Source: Deinococcus sp. Leaf326 (GTDB lineage: Bacteria; Deinococcota; Deinococci; Deinococcales; Deinococcaceae). From it: a stretch of 64,000 bases of DNA. The stretch's first letter is position 1. Each line of letters opens with the position of its first letter. The DNA lies in NCBI RefSeq assembly GCF_001424185.1, contig NZ_LMOM01000087.1, forward strand, positions 62,001 to 126,000, written 5' to 3'. Made by a program: the position numbers and the translations under genes. A model generated the notes under the pieces. The model was not told the DNA's origin and made no database searches. It saw nothing but the letters and a program-made list of their open reading frames with translations. This document shows positions 1 through 12,781 of this stretch, one piece after another.

Positions 1-1
1 C

Positions 2-403
2 GAAGTTCGCCAGAGCGGCCGGCTGCTGCGGCCCGGCGACGTCGTGCGGCCCGGGACCCTGCTGGACGTGGCGCTGGCCGACGCCTCGCGCGTGCCGCAC
101 CCCCCGCTGGGGTCGCTGGTGGGCCTGGGGCTGCCGCTGACCCTGCGGGCCGACGGCGTGAACGTGCAGGTGGCCGGGCCCTACGCCACCCACGCCCTGA
201 GCCTGCCGTCCGGGATCACCGATCTGGGCGAGGCGTTCGGCGCGCCGGCGCTGCGCGGCCTGAAGGTGAGCGTCACGGCCGGGCGAATCCTGCTGGCCGA
301 TCTGCCCGCCGACCTGCTCCTGAACCGCGTAGGGGACCCGCAGCCGCTGCGCCCTGGTACCTACCTGCCCCCCCAGACCGAACTCGGCCTGCCCGAACGC
401 TGA
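2..403 (+). CDS. Unknown protein, 5' end cut off by the window edge
   Basis: The frame is open from base 2 through a TGA at 401-403, giving 133 visible codons; the first in-frame GTG at 44 is probably internal because the coding pattern continues upstream of it. I do not recognise the family. The visible part alternates short hydrophobic stretches with Gly/Pro turns, like a beta-rich domain, and has no membrane helix or catalytic motif that I can name. The next gene begins 67 bases downstream with its own promoter, so this is the last gene of its transcript. Confidence 0.6.
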   Translation, partial: EVRQSGRLLRPGDVVRPGTLLDVALADASRVPHPPLGSLVGLGLPLTLRADGVNVQVAGPYATHALSLPSGITDLGEAFGAPALRGLKVSVTAGRILLADLPADLLLNRVGDPQPLRPGTYLPPQTELGLPER

Positions 404-470
404 GCGGCTTCCGGCGGGTCCGGGTCACCTGACCTGCGGCCAGGGCGCCGGGCACGCTACGCTGCGGGGT

Positions 471-959
471 ATGGAGTTGCTGCGGCTCATTCACGGGTAC
501 ATCCTGCCCCCGCTGTTGCCGGTGCCCCTCATCACCACGCCGCTGACCCTCATCACGCTCGTGCTGTTCGTGTGGAGCCTCGCGCCGGCCCTGAAGGGCG
601 AGGTGCGGCCGGGGTTCGTGGTGTGGGTGCGCGTGACCTGGCTCGCCTTTCTGTTGCCGGCGGTGACCGGGGTGGCGCTGGCCCTGGGCGGCCTCAAGGT
701 GCCCAGTTCGACCGACGTGGGGGGCGGCTTGACCAAATACGGCCTGCCGGTGGACGCCAAACGCGACGGCGAACACTGGATGTACGCGGTCTTCGCGCTG
801 CTGAGCCTGTTCATCATCGAGGTCCTCATTGCCGGGCGCATCCTCGACCGCAAGAAGGGCCTGCGGTACCTGCCGGTCGTGACCCTGTTTCTGTACGGCG
901 TGGCGTACATGGTCGCGCGTGTGGCGGTGTTTCCCGGCAATTCGGTGACTGGCGGCTGA
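471..959 (+). CDS. Small integral membrane protein of unknown function
   Basis: This is a 162-residue protein with about four hydrophobic helices (near residues 12-40, 50-72, 103-123 and 132-150) separated by short charged loops, so it sits in the cytoplasmic membrane. No family motif is recognisable. A TACGCT hexamer at 458-463 lies 7 bases before the ATG, which supports this start and a leaderless transcript. It is read in the same direction as its neighbours but separated by gaps of 67 and 92 bases, so its role cannot be deduced from context. Confidence 0.75.
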   Translation: MELLRLIHGYILPPLLPVPLITTPLTLITLVLFVWSLAPALKGEVRPGFVVWVRVTWLAFLLPAVTGVALALGGLKVPSSTDVGGGLTKYGLPVDAKRDGEHWMYAVFALLSLFIIEVLIAGRILDRKKGLRYLPVVTLFLYGVAYMVARVAVFPGNSVTGG

Positions 960-1051
960 GCCCTGAAGACGGCGGTGTCCTTTTCCGGATGAGATTCCGG
1001 TCAGTTTGAGTTCATCCGGCGTCCGGTGCGCCGTGTTCAAGTGGGCACCGG

Positions 1052-2530
1052 ATGCGACGTGTTGCCCTGACTCTGCTGTTTTTTTCCCTGCCGGTGCCCG
1101 GTGCGCCGGCCTGGGCCGCACCCACGACCCCGGTTGTCCGGCCCGTCACCATGAAGGTGAAGGCCGGCGACACCCTGTACCGCCTCGCCCGGACCCATCA
1201 CCTCAGTGTGGTTCAGCTGCGGCGTTGGAACGGCCTGAGCGGCAACGTCATCCATGTGGGGCAGGTGCTGCGCCTGCGCCCTCCGGCGACTCCCGCCGCC
1301 GTCACCAGGCCGGTCGCCGCTCCAGTCAAACCAGCGCTGGTCAAGCCACCTCCTGCCAAGCCAGCGGCTGCCAGACCTGCACCGGTACCGGACCCCGTGA
1401 AGCCTGCCGCGCCGGCGGTCAGCCGCAGCGGCGGGATATATACCGTCAAGCGCGGCGACACGCTGGGAGTGATCGCGCGCCGGGCGGGGGTCAGCGTGGA
1501 GGCTCTGCAACAGGCCAGTGGCCTGAAGGGCACCCTGCTCCAGCCGGGCCAGCGCCTGCGGGTACCCCCGCGCGGCACGGTGGCGGCCGCACCCGCGGTG
1601 GTGCGGGTCCCCGCCCTGCCCGCCGGCAAGGAGTCGCGGCTGGTCTACACCTACGTGCGGGTGGGCCGGGGCGAGACCGCGACGGGCCTCGCCGCGCGCT
1701 ACCGCACCACCCCCGACGCCCTGCGGCGCCTGAACGGCCTGTCCACCGTCCAGATGATCGTGCCGGGGGCCAAGGTGCTGGTGCCCAGCCGCGTGGCGGT
1801 ACCGGTGCCCCCGGCGGCGCTGCGCAGCGCCGTGAGCTACCGCGCCGCGCGTCCCCTGAACATCCCCGTCCAGGTCGTGCAGGTAGACCTGCGCTGGCGC
1901 AACGTGCTCGTGGCGCCGGTGCTGCCTGGCCGCGGCCTGAGCTTTGCCAGTGGGGCCACGGTGGGTTCCCTGGCCCGCACGAGCGGCGCGCGGGCGGTGG
2001 TCAACGGCAGTTATTTTCACCCGCACACCTACGCGCCGGCCGGCGACATCGTCATGCAGGGGCGGCTGCTGACGTGGGGACGCATTCCGGCCGCGCTGGC
2101 GATCACGCCCGACAACCGCGCGAGCATCGCCGCCAGCACCACCGCGCTGTTCAGCCGTCCGCTTGATACGAGCTGGTCGGGCATGGAGACGGTCGTCGCC
2201 ACCGGGCCGCGTATCGTGACGCGCGGGGCGGTGCAACATACCTACAGCGGAATCTTTCAGGACCCGGCCCTCTTCGGGCGAGCGGCGCGCAGCGCGGTGG
2301 GGCTGCTCAGCAACCGCGACCTGCTTCTCGTGACCACCCACGCCCGCCTCACCACCGTCGAGATGGGCAAGGTCATGGCGAGCCTGGGCGCGCGCGACGC
2401 GCTGCTCCTCGACGGTGGTAGCAGCGCGGGGCTAGCCTGGAACGGCGCGGCGGTCCTCGACAGCGTGCGCAAGGTGAGTTACGGCATCGGGGTCTTCGCC
2501 AACTACACGGGGCGCCGGTACGCCCGGTAG
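1052..2530 (+). CDS. Secreted protein with three LysM domains and a phosphodiester glycosidase domain
   Basis: This 492-residue protein begins with a signal peptide (residues 1-22, cleavage after AWA). Three LysM modules follow at about 34-76, 129-171 and 199-244, joined by Pro/Ala/Lys-rich linkers; LysM domains bind peptidoglycan or chitin-type glycans. Residues 266-488 match the phosphodiester glycosidase family (NAGPA/DUF2233), with the conserved LLLDGGSSAG segment near 451-460 and the VNGSYF segment earlier. Members cleave GlcNAc-phosphodiester linkages or act on exopolysaccharides. I infer a wall-anchored enzyme acting on envelope sugars; the natural substrate cannot be read from sequence. 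It stands alone between unrelated genes. Confidence 0.85.
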   Translation: MRRVALTLLFFSLPVPGAPAWAAPTTPVVRPVTMKVKAGDTLYRLARTHHLSVVQLRRWNGLSGNVIHVGQVLRLRPPATPAAVTRPVAAPVKPALVKPPPAKPAAARPAPVPDPVKPAAPAVSRSGGIYTVKRGDTLGVIARRAGVSVEALQQASGLKGTLLQPGQRLRVPPRGTVAAAPAVVRVPALPAGKESRLVYTYVRVGRGETATGLAARYRTTPDALRRLNGLSTVQMIVPGAKVLVPSRVAVPVPPAALRSAVSYRAARPLNIPVQVVQVDLRWRNVLVAPVLPGRGLSFASGATVGSLARTSGARAVVNGSYFHPHTYAPAGDIVMQGRLLTWGRIPAALAITPDNRASIAASTTALFSRPLDTSWSGMETVVATGPRIVTRGAVQHTYSGIFQDPALFGRAARSAVGLLSNRDLLLVTTHARLTTVEMGKVMASLGARDALLLDGGSSAGLAWNGAAVLDSVRKVSYGIGVFANYTGRRYAR

Positions 2531-2609
2531 AGGGGCAGGGGACCGGACAATGAAGCGACCCGCAGGGCTGGGCGGGCGCCCGCGGAGTTCAGGGAAGGGC
2601 TTCAGGCGC

Positions 2610-2615
2610 TAGCAT
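2610..2615 (+). promoter_or_regulatory. -10 hexamer for leaderless leader ORF upstream of rbfA
   Basis: TAGCAT lies 6 bases before the ATG at 2622, the same geometry as many other genes in this window. It implies a transcript starting at or next to 2622. Confidence 0.5.
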
Positions 2616-2621
2616 GGCGGG

Positions 2622-2660
2622 ATGACCCATTTCGCACGTCCCTGCGGGGGGCAGCCATGA
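2622..2660 (+). CDS. Possible 12-residue leader peptide coupled to rbfA
   Basis: ATG at 2622 opens a 12-codon frame ([12 protein letters not shown]) that ends in a TGA overlapping the rbfA start as ATGA. A TAGCAT hexamer 6 bases upstream suggests a leaderless message. The GGGGGG run inside the frame is also the likely ribosome binding site of rbfA, so translation of the leader would pass over it. It could be a translational coupling device or just a chance frame; the peptide itself is not recognised. Confidence 0.4.
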   Translation: MTHFARPCGGQP

Positions 2661-2944
2661 AACCCGCCCAGATCCAGTCGCAGCTTCAGCGCGTGCTGAG
2701 TGAAGCCATCGCCGGCCTGCGCGACCCGCGCGTGCCCATGATCGTGACCGTCGAGCGGGTGCAGGTCGCGCCCGACTACACCTTGGCCCGCGTATACGTC
2801 AGCGCGATGGGCGCCGATATGCCCGAACTGCTCGACGCCCTGACCCACGCGCGTGGGCACCTCCAGCGCGAGATAGCCTCCCAGGTCAAGATGCGCCGCA
2901 CCCCCAACCTGGAGTTCCGCTCGGCGGCCGACTCACCCCTCTGA
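2657..2944 (+). CDS. rbfA: Ribosome-binding factor A
   Basis: This 95-residue protein matches RbfA, a cold-shock and 30S maturation factor that binds 16S rRNA around helix 1 in the late steps of small-subunit assembly. The family pattern is clear: a [10 protein letters not shown] helix, then [17 protein letters not shown], then the two-strand segment with ARVYVSAMG, and a basic helix leading to RRTPNLEFR. The length agrees with the short RbfA of the Deinococcus-Thermus group rather than the longer E. coli protein. The ATG overlaps the stop of a small leader ORF and the next gene starts 2 bases after its stop, so the two are probably cotranscribed. Confidence 0.93.
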   Translation: MKPAQIQSQLQRVLSEAIAGLRDPRVPMIVTVERVQVAPDYTLARVYVSAMGADMPELLDALTHARGHLQREIASQVKMRRTPNLEFRSAADSPL

Positions 2945-2946
2945 CC

Positions 2947-3378
2947 GTGCCTGACCTTCCTTCCGCCGACCGCAGTTTCACCTCGGAGTTCCGGGTGCGC
3001 TACGCCGAAACCGACGCGATGGCGGTCGCCCACCACGCCACCTACCCGGTGTGGTTCGAGGTGGGCCGCAGCGACCTGATGCGTGAGCTCGGACTTCCCT
3101 ACGCCGAGATCGAGGCGCGCGGCTACTACCTCATGCTCAGCGGCCTGCACGTGCAGTACCGGCGCGCCGCCCGCTACGACGACCGCCTACGGCTGACCAC
3201 CCGCGTCTCAGAGCTGCGAAGCCGTACCCTCAAGTTCAGTTATGCCCTGCACCGCCTGGGCGAGGAGGGGGCGCCGCCCGAACTGCTGGCGACCGGTGAG
3301 ACGCACCACATCGCCACCGACCGGAACTACCGCCCTGTCCGGATGCCCGACGACGTTCTGGAGCGACTCAAGCCCTGA
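2947..3378 (+). CDS. Hotdog-fold acyl-CoA thioesterase (YbgC/4-hydroxybenzoyl-CoA type)
   Basis: This 143-residue protein has the pattern of single-domain hotdog thioesterases: FRVRYAETDAM near residues 15-25, then HHATYPVWFEVGR containing the long central helix, and the later strands ending in GETHHIATD. In YbgC-like enzymes an Asp in the RYxETD region is catalytic. The substrate is probably a short or aromatic acyl-CoA but cannot be specified. The GTG start comes 2 bases after the rbfA stop, so it is in an operon with rbfA. Confidence 0.85.
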   Translation: MPDLPSADRSFTSEFRVRYAETDAMAVAHHATYPVWFEVGRSDLMRELGLPYAEIEARGYYLMLSGLHVQYRRAARYDDRLRLTTRVSELRSRTLKFSYALHRLGEEGAPPELLATGETHHIATDRNYRPVRMPDDVLERLKP

Positions 3379-3476
3379 TGAGGGTGGCCACACGAACGAA
3401 CGTGGGCGAACATGGACGAGAGGTGAGGGGAAAGTGACATTCCGCAGATGAAGCCGGGGTAAACTTTCTCTGAGTC

Positions 3477-4628
3477 ATGACGGTTTCCCCACTTCCACTC
3501 GTGCTGGTCGTTTCTGCGCAGCGCGGTCACGCCCCGGCGCTGGCCGCGGCCCTGCGCGTCGCGGAGGTGCGATACCTGCCCGACAGCGACACCCTGCTGC
3601 GCGAGGCCAACCTGCGCGCCCCGCAGGTCGTACTGCTCTACACCGACACGCCCGGTACGCCGCTGGCCCAGGTACTGCCGATCCTGCGCCGCCGCGCCGA
3701 ACTCGCGGCGACGCAGTGGCTGGCGGTGGGCACCCAGGGCCTGGGCGAACTGCTGGCCGCCGGGGCAGACGGACTGGCGAGTGACGCGACCTCACCGGAG
3801 GCGCTGGCCCTACAGGTCCGGAACATGCTGGCGCGTTCGCAGGCGCATACCGACGCACTGGAACGCGTGGCGACCCTGCAACGCCGCATGGACACCTGGG
3901 AGCACGAGGAACGGGTGCGCGACCAGCTCGTGCACATGCTCGTCCACGACCTCAAAAACCCCATCGCGGCCGTCATGGGACTGCTGGAGGTTGTCGAGGA
4001 CGACACCCGGCTGCCGCCCGACTCGCGCGAGCTGCTGCGGGTGGCGCGCGACGAGGCCCAGCACCTGCTGCACCTCGCCGTGAACATGCTTGATGTCCGC
4101 AAGATCCAGGCGGGCAAGATGAACCTGCGCCGCGAACTCATGTTCAGTCCCATGTTTAGCGAAGTGATGGACCTCGCGCGGGGCGATGTGGGCAGCGGCC
4201 TGAGAGAACGCAATCTCCAGATTCACGTCGAGCAGGGCTTCAGCCCGGTCAACGCCGACGCCGAGATCCTGCGCCGGGTCATGGCGAACCTCATCAGCAA
4301 CGCCCTCAAACATACGAGCCAGGGCGGCCTGATCGCGGTCGAGGTACGCACCGACGGGCCGGACCTCTCGGTCAGCGTGCGTGACGACGGCGAAGGCATC
4401 CCGGAAGACGATCTGCCCAACCTCTTCGCCGCCTTCGAGCAGAGCCGCCTGACCCTGCACGGCCGCTTCGATACCGGGATGGGCCTGGCCTTCTGCAAGA
4501 TGGCGGTCGAGGCCCACGGCGGCCACATCGGCGTCGAGTCCGTGCGCGGCAAGGGGTCGCGGTTCGCCTTCTCGCTGCCTTTTGCCCAGGACAATGAGGA
4601 CGACGACTTCGTCGAACTCCTGAGCTGA
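3477..4628 (+). CDS. Sensor histidine kinase with N-terminal receiver-like domain
   Basis: This 383-residue soluble kinase lacks membrane helices. Residues 1-115 look like a CheY-type receiver fold, but the usual phosphoacceptor position at the end of strand 3 appears to be Tyr55 rather than Asp, so it may be a pseudo-receiver sensing by protein contact. A short coiled segment leads to the dimerisation domain with His157 in HDLKNP, followed by the N box (271-279), G1 (DDGEGIP, 303-309) and G2 (GMGLAFC, 334-340) of the HATPase domain. The C-terminus is acidic. No response regulator is adjacent. A TAAACT hexamer at 3460-3465 is a likely -10 close to the start. Confidence 0.88.
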   Translation: MTVSPLPLVLVVSAQRGHAPALAAALRVAEVRYLPDSDTLLREANLRAPQVVLLYTDTPGTPLAQVLPILRRRAELAATQWLAVGTQGLGELLAAGADGLASDATSPEALALQVRNMLARSQAHTDALERVATLQRRMDTWEHEERVRDQLVHMLVHDLKNPIAAVMGLLEVVEDDTRLPPDSRELLRVARDEAQHLLHLAVNMLDVRKIQAGKMNLRRELMFSPMFSEVMDLARGDVGSGLRERNLQIHVEQGFSPVNADAEILRRVMANLISNALKHTSQGGLIAVEVRTDGPDLSVSVRDDGEGIPEDDLPNLFAAFEQSRLTLHGRFDTGMGLAFCKMAVEAHGGHIGVESVRGKGSRFAFSLPFAQDNEDDDFVELLS

Positions 4629-4672
4629 GGCCAGCCGGACAGTCTGGGGCCGGCGCGTGATTGGCAGCTCGT

Positions 4673-4707
4673 CCAGGCGCCCGGCGGCAATTTCGCGGGG
4701 CGCCTGG
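4673..4707. terminator. Hairpin between convergent kinase and crtI genes
   Basis: A perfect 10-base inverted repeat (4673-4682 and 4698-4707) with a 15-base loop sits between two convergent genes. It has no T-run, so it is a likely bidirectional 3'-end structure rather than a textbook intrinsic terminator. Confidence 0.5.
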
Positions 4708-4714
4708 AGACGGC

Positions 4715-6400
<1,686 letters not shown>

Positions 6401-6459
6401 GGTCGGAGAAACCTCCCGCCGGAACTGGGCGGCAGCGTGGAATGAGGAGAAGGGTGGAC

Positions 6460-7359
6460 TCAGGCGGGTGAACTGCGCAGTTCCCACCAGGCCTGCGGGA
6501 GCATCATCAGTTTGCGCCGCCCACTGACGTAGGCCCGGCGGTTGAAGTTGTCGTAGCCGGCGGCCTCCAGGTCGTCCAGGATGCCCTCGTAGGCGCGGGC
6601 GGCGGTGGCGACGGCCAGCCGGGCGCGGCCGCGCAGCAGCGGGATACCCGCGCGGCCCTCGGCGTACCACGCGCGGGCCTGGGCCGTCAGGTCACGCAGC
6701 ATGGCGCGGTACTCAGGCGTGACCACGCCGCGTTCCAGGTCCGCGCGGCTCAGACCGTAGCGGGCCAGCACCTCGGCCGGCAGGTAGACCCGTCCCAGTG
6801 ACAGGTCCTCGCCCACGTCGCGCAGGATGTTCGTGAGCTGCATGGCCTGGCCGAGTCGCAGCGCCCGGTCCAGGGTGGCCTCGCCGCCCTCGTAACCGCT
6901 GATCGGCGCGATCATGAACCCCACCACGCCCGCTACCCGGCGGCAGTACAGCGTGAGGTCATCCATGTCGGCGTAGCTGTGGCCGCGCAGGTCCATGCGC
7001 AGGCCCTCGTGCAGTTCGGAAAAGGCGCTCAGCGGAATAGGGTACTCACGCACGGCCCAGGCCAGGGCGGTGTCGGTGGGGTGCTGGCTCGGCCGGCCAG
7101 CGAAGGCACCCTGTACCCGCGACCACCAGTCGGCCAGCCGCGCCTCTACGTCGGAGCCGCCCCCGTCGGCAATATCGTCACCTTCACGGCAGGCGGCGTA
7201 GACGGCCCACACGGCGGCGCGCTGTTTGCCAGGAAAACAGCGCGAACCCAGGTAAAAAGTCTTGCTGTGTTCCCGGGTCACGGCCTGGCAATGCCGCAGG
7301 GCCCGCCCCAGAGCCGGGTCGGCCACGGGAGGGCGTGCGGGCGGAGCATAGTCAGTCAC
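6460..7359 (-). CDS. crtB: Phytoene synthase
   Basis: This 299-residue enzyme condenses two geranylgeranyl diphosphates to phytoene, the first committed carotenoid step. The two Asp-rich Mg-diphosphate motifs are present: DDIAD at 61-65 and DVGED at 181-185, plus the QLTNILRDV helix typical of trans-isoprenyl head-to-head synthases. The GTG at 7359 is chosen because AGAGGA precedes it and the family's N-terminus begins close by; an earlier GTG at 7461 would add 34 unconserved residues. Its product is the substrate of the downstream CrtI. The roughly 230 bases upstream, before the methyltransferase 3' end, hold its promoter. Confidence 0.94.
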   Translation of the reverse strand: MTDYAPPARPPVADPALGRALRHCQAVTREHSKTFYLGSRCFPGKQRAAVWAVYAACREGDDIADGGGSDVEARLADWWSRVQGAFAGRPSQHPTDTALAWAVREYPIPLSAFSELHEGLRMDLRGHSYADMDDLTLYCRRVAGVVGFMIAPISGYEGGEATLDRALRLGQAMQLTNILRDVGEDLSLGRVYLPAEVLARYGLSRADLERGVVTPEYRAMLRDLTAQARAWYAEGRAGIPLLRGRARLAVATAARAYEGILDDLEAAGYDNFNRRAYVSGRRKLMMLPQAWWELRSSPA

Positions 7360-7589
7360 GGGCAGGGTCCTCTGAGACGGGCTCGAACGGGGGGCGGGCG
7401 CACCGGCGGCGTGATCCGGCCATGAAAACCGGAGCGGCGTGGCCTCCAGGAAGGTGGGCACAGCCGCAGAGCACTGAACCCGGAATCACGTCCGACCGGT
7501 CCGGGACGGGGCCGGGGGGTACGCGCGACAGACGCAATCCATATAGCCCGAGTGTACGGGGAGGGGCAGGGAGGCAATCTCACGCTTTG

Positions 7590-8282
7590 TTACACATCGC
7601 CCGGTCGCCCGGCTTCCTTAAGAAAATGTTCAAATTGCACGCTACCGCTCCGGCAGGCCATACGCCGGCGCAGCCCGGGCACCTGCCGCGCCGTCCAGGC
7701 CGGATCGAAAAAGCTCAGACCGCCGAGGGCCCCGAGCAGGGTCTGACCGGGGCCACCCGTGCGCGCCAAGTACATGAGCCACAACTGGCCGCCGGGCCGC
7801 AGCACCCGGGCGAGCTCGCCCAGGAAACGGGCCGGATCGTGGGTCTCGTTCAGGGTGGCGCCGACGGTCACACCGTCGAAACTGGCGTCCGGCAGGCCGC
7901 TGTCCTCGAGATTGAGCATGGCCCAGTCGATCAGCGCCGAAGTCTCCCGGCGTTGGCCCTCGCGCAGCATCGCGGGGCTCAGGTCGGCGGCCAGCACGGC
8001 GCAACCCTGAGCGGCCAGTACCCCGGCGTAGAACCCGGCGCTCGTGCCCGCGTCCAGCCAACGTTCTCCAGCACTGGGACGGCATTCTCCGAGAAAGAGC
8101 GCCCGCTCGCGCTCCAAACCAAAAGGCTGGCCGCTCAGCAGGGTCAGCGACTGCGCGCGCCACAGCATGTACCCGCGGGCCGTGAGGGGCGCAAGGTTGC
8201 TGAGCTGCGCCCGCGTGAGTGTAGGCACGGAGACGGCATGAGAATGATTGAGGGAATCTTTGGGGTGCCGCTCCGGTCGCAT
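7590..8282 (-). CDS. Class I SAM-dependent methyltransferase
   Basis: This 230-residue protein has methyltransferase motif I (WLDAGTSAG, about 75-83), an acidic residue ending strand 2 (AADLSPAML) and the later strands with [14 protein letters not shown]. The substrate is unknown. The position next to crtB might suggest carotenoid tailoring, but its own promoter and a 230-base gap make that only a guess. The ATG at 8282 is preferred over one 9 bases upstream because CATAAT lies exactly 7 bases before it on the minus strand. It is divergent from the membrane-protein operon that starts at 8367. Confidence 0.8.
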   Translation of the reverse strand: MRPERHPKDSLNHSHAVSVPTLTRAQLSNLAPLTARGYMLWRAQSLTLLSGQPFGLERERALFLGECRPSAGERWLDAGTSAGFYAGVLAAQGCAVLAADLSPAMLREGQRRETSALIDWAMLNLEDSGLPDASFDGVTVGATLNETHDPARFLGELARVLRPGGQLWLMYLARTGGPGQTLLGALGGLSFFDPAWTARQVPGLRRRMACRSGSVQFEHFLKEAGRPGDV

Positions 8283-8289
8283 TGTGTTC

Positions 8290-8295
8290 ATTATG
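8290..8295 (-). promoter_or_regulatory. -10 hexamer deciding the methyltransferase start
   Basis: On the minus strand this reads CATAAT, 7 bases before the ATG at 8282. The first in-frame ATG (8291) overlaps the hexamer itself, so it is unlikely to be the start. Confidence 0.5.
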
Positions 8296-8366
8296 CTGTT
8301 CTGGAGATTGGCCTGCCCAGAGGGAGGCTGGCCGGCGCGCTCGGGGCGCTGGGCCAGGAGGACATA

Positions 8367-9380
8367 ATGGAAGAAAAGAAGAGTATGGGCGGCGCATTGA
8401 TCGACGTGTTCGACGCGGCCCTGGTGCTGGTCAAGTCGGAACTAAGCGGGCTGTTGAAAAAACTCACGGCCGTCATCAAGGCCAAGGGTCTGGGCGTCGT
8501 TCTCATGCTGGGCGCGGTCGGGCCCCTGCTCTTGGGCCTCGTCTTCCTCATCTTGTTCGTGTTCTACGGCCTGATGCGTCTGGGTCTGGGGGCCTGGGCC
8601 GCCGCGCTGCTCATCGCGCTCTTCAGCTTTGCGCTGACGGCCGCCCTGATCGTTCTGGGCCTGAAGAAACTGTCGGCCGACGACGACCTGGGCCAGCCCA
8701 AGCGCAAGGAGGGGCCCATGACCGAGGACGAGCGTCTCGAAGCCCAGTACCAGGCCGACAAGCGGGCCGAGAAGGCCCGGGCCGACCACGAGAAGAAGGG
8801 CGCGGCTGTGGGCACTCCGGCGGGCAGTGTGCCGCTGGCGTCGGTCACCCTGGGCAAGGGCCGCGAGCCCGAGCCGGTCGGTGTGCCCGGCCACGTCTCG
8901 ACCACCGGCACCTCGGGACGGGACCCCAGCAGCCAGTACACCGACCAGGCCACGGGCGGCGTGCGTCCCAACCCCGAGATTCCCCGCGACGCCATCAACT
9001 ACGCGGCGGGCGAGAGCCGGGTGCTCAACGGAGAGGACGGCGCGGCGACCGTGCGCGTCGAGGGCGGCACCGTGACCGTGCCGGTCTACGAAACCGACGA
9101 GGACGGCAAGCCCCAGATGTACAGCACCGGTATCAACGACAAGCTCGAAGGCAGCACGCTGCCCGCGGGCCCGGCCCCCAGCCACGGCGGCGGACACGGC
9201 CACAAGAAGCACGATCCCAACATTCAGGAACCCGTGGTGCTCAAAGACGCGCCCGGTATTCCCGTCAGCACGGCGCCGACCTACCGCGAGGACATGAAGG
9301 AAGCCGAAGTCGGCGCGTCCGACACCGGAACCGTTCGGGTCGACACCGTGAAACTCGGTAAGGAGGACCGCCGTGACTGA
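8367..9380 (+). CDS. Holin-X-like (PF07332-type) membrane protein with long hydrophilic tail
   Basis: This is a 337-residue protein. Residues 1-110 resemble the putative actinobacterial holin-X family: an amphipathic start, then two hydrophobic helices (about 43-68 and 74-98). The family is widespread in envelopes and is not phage-specific. The remaining 220 residues are charged and probably disordered, with a His-rich segment ([11 protein letters not shown]) near 272-282 that could bind metal. The ATG has a good AGGAGGA site upstream, so it is a leadered message. Its stop overlaps the start of the next gene, the usual holin-X/DUF3618-type arrangement. Function is unknown; an envelope-stability role is a guess. 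Confidence 0.75.
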   Translation: MEEKKSMGGALIDVFDAALVLVKSELSGLLKKLTAVIKAKGLGVVLMLGAVGPLLLGLVFLILFVFYGLMRLGLGAWAAALLIALFSFALTAALIVLGLKKLSADDDLGQPKRKEGPMTEDERLEAQYQADKRAEKARADHEKKGAAVGTPAGSVPLASVTLGKGREPEPVGVPGHVSTTGTSGRDPSSQYTDQATGGVRPNPEIPRDAINYAAGESRVLNGEDGAATVRVEGGTVTVPVYETDEDGKPQMYSTGINDKLEGSTLPAGPAPSHGGGHGHKKHDPNIQEPVVLKDAPGIPVSTAPTYREDMKEAEVGASDTGTVRVDTVKLGKEDRRD

Positions 9381-10095
9381 GCACTCCGAGTACCGCACCG
9401 AGCAGGAAGAAGCCCGCGAACGCCTCAAGCAGAGCATCGACGCTCTGGCCGAGCGTGCCAACCTGCAGGTGCAGATGCAGAAAGAACCCCTGAAGATGCT
9501 GGGCGGGGCCTCGGCGGTCGGCGCCCTGGTCGGGATGGTCGTGGGGCGGCAGTTCCGGCGCAGCAAGAAGATCTACGTGGACGCCGGTAGTCCTGTCAAG
9601 CACCAGAAGGGACTGGTCAAGGCTCAGCAGAAACAGCAGGGCCAGAGTGTCGGCGGCGCGCTCGCCGCGACCCTCGCCACGCTGGCGGTCAAGACCCTGA
9701 CCGACCGCGTGCTGTCGCCCAAACTCGAGGAGATCGCCAGCGGTCTGCTGGAAAAGGCTGGTCAGGCCCCTCAGGCCGGCGCGCGGCCGACTGCCACCAC
9801 TGGTCGGCAGGCCATGCCGGTGCGCCCGGCCTCGGCAGCCCGCTCGGACACCCCGGCAACCCGCCCGGAATCGCCCACCGGTACGGCCGCCTTCCTGAAA
9901 CGGCCTGCGGACGGCGGCGCCTCGCTGCCCACCGCCGCCGAGAGTGCCAGCGCACAGGCGTCGGCCGACGGCAGCGCTCCGCCCCGGGCGCAGGCGCACC
10001 CCGGCATCGTGCCCATGCCGGCCAGCCATGTCGAGGCCAAGGCCCAGGGCACGCCCCTGTCGCCCGAGGAAAAGGCCAACCCCAACGCCCACTGA
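9373..10095 (+). CDS. DUF3618-like protein, partner of the holin-X-like gene
   Basis: This 240-residue protein starts at a GTG overlapping the upstream stop by 8 bases, so the two are translationally coupled. The N-terminus ([20 protein letters not shown]) is a charged helix of the DUF3618/YtxH sort, followed by a Gly-rich hydrophobic segment (about 43-60, [17 protein letters not shown]) that may insert in the membrane. A second helical part (about 90-130) leads to a Pro/Ala/Thr-rich disordered tail. No catalytic residues are seen. It probably associates with the upstream membrane protein. Confidence 0.65.
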   Translation: MTEHSEYRTEQEEARERLKQSIDALAERANLQVQMQKEPLKMLGGASAVGALVGMVVGRQFRRSKKIYVDAGSPVKHQKGLVKAQQKQQGQSVGGALAATLATLAVKTLTDRVLSPKLEEIASGLLEKAGQAPQAGARPTATTGRQAMPVRPASAARSDTPATRPESPTGTAAFLKRPADGGASLPTAAESASAQASADGSAPPRAQAHPGIVPMPASHVEAKAQGTPLSPEEKANPNAH

Positions 10096-10112
10096 GTCGC
10101 GCAGACTCGGCG

Positions 10113-10139
10113 GCGGCTCACCCGGTAAGGGTGGGCCGC
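10113..10139 (+). terminator. Hairpin after the holin-X/DUF3618 operon
   Basis: An 11-base stem (10113-10123 with 10129-10139, one T-G wobble) has a GGTAA loop and is followed by TCCCGATTT. It separates this operon from the promoter of fur. Confidence 0.55.
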
Positions 10140-10178
10140 TCCCGATTTGGCCCGCCTGAGTTTTGCTACCCTGCCTTC

Positions 10179-10574
10179 ATGACCGCCACCGCCCAGCGCA
10201 GCACCCGCCAGCGAGACGTGATTTCCCGCGTCCTCGACACGGCCGAGGGGCCGCTGGGCGTCGCGGAGGTTCTCGGGCGTGCCCAGGGTGACCTGCCGGG
10301 ACTCGGCATCGCCACGGTGTACCGCACCCTCAAACTGCTGACCGACCAGGGCCGCATCCATCCCGTGACCCTCGACGGCGAGACGCTGTACGAGGCCTCG
10401 GGCCGGGGGCACCACCACCACTTTTCCTGCACGGCCTGCGGCAAGGTGTTCACGCTGCATACCTGCCCGGTCGCCCTGCCGCGCGGCACGGTGTATCCCG
10501 GTGGGTTCATCGTCGAGGCGCACGAGGTCACGCTCTACGGCCGCTGCCCGCAGTGCGCCGCGTCCCAGAGCTGA
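10179..10574 (+). CDS. fur: Fur-family metalloregulator
   Basis: This 131-residue protein has the Fur-family layout: a winged helix (about 5-75, with VAEVLGRAQ and [12 protein letters not shown] as recognition region), then a metal-sensing and dimerisation domain with RGHHHHFSC and two Cys pairs (CTACG and CPQCA) that would hold a structural zinc. It could sense Fe, Mn or Zn; in D. radiodurans a Fur homologue near the crt genes has been linked to manganese homeostasis, and this synteny suggests orthology. The ATG is supported by TACCCT at 10167-10172, 6 bases upstream, so the transcript is probably leaderless. Confidence 0.88.
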   Translation: MTATAQRSTRQRDVISRVLDTAEGPLGVAEVLGRAQGDLPGLGIATVYRTLKLLTDQGRIHPVTLDGETLYEASGRGHHHHFSCTACGKVFTLHTCPVALPRGTVYPGGFIVEAHEVTLYGRCPQCAASQS

Positions 10575-10625
10575 AGCGCGGCCTGCCGGCGGCCTGACCC
10601 CTGGAACCGCTCCCAGATGGCGCCG

Positions 10626-10631
10626 TATGCT
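10626..10631 (+). promoter_or_regulatory. -10 hexamer deciding the amylosucrase start
   Basis: TATGCT lies 7 bases before the ATG at 10639. The alternative in-frame ATG at 10627 lies inside this hexamer and is therefore unlikely. Confidence 0.55.
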
Positions 10632-10638
10632 GGGAGAG

Positions 10639-12675
<2,037 letters not shown>

Positions 12676-12692
12676 GCCAGCCAGGAAAGAAG

Positions 12693-12737
12693 CGCGGGGC
12701 TAGGCCATCCGGCGGGTATCGGGGGCCTGGCCCCGCG
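12693..12737 (+). terminator. Hairpin after amylosucrase
   Basis: A 14-base stem (12693-12706 with 12724-12737, one T-G wobble) and a 17-base loop follow the stop by 17 bases. There is no T-run. Confidence 0.5.
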
Positions 12738-12781
12738 TCCTACCCTGGGGGCATCTCGCGTAGGGCCACAGGAGGTTTCTC

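Noticed and set aside
2540..2600. GC palindrome after the LysM gene as terminator
   Set aside because: The self-complementary stretch has no loop to form a stable hairpin, so I do not call it.
7360..7461. Longer crtB reading frame from the GTG at 7461
   Set aside because: The added residues are Pro-rich and unconserved, and the GTG at 7359 has a ribosome binding site.
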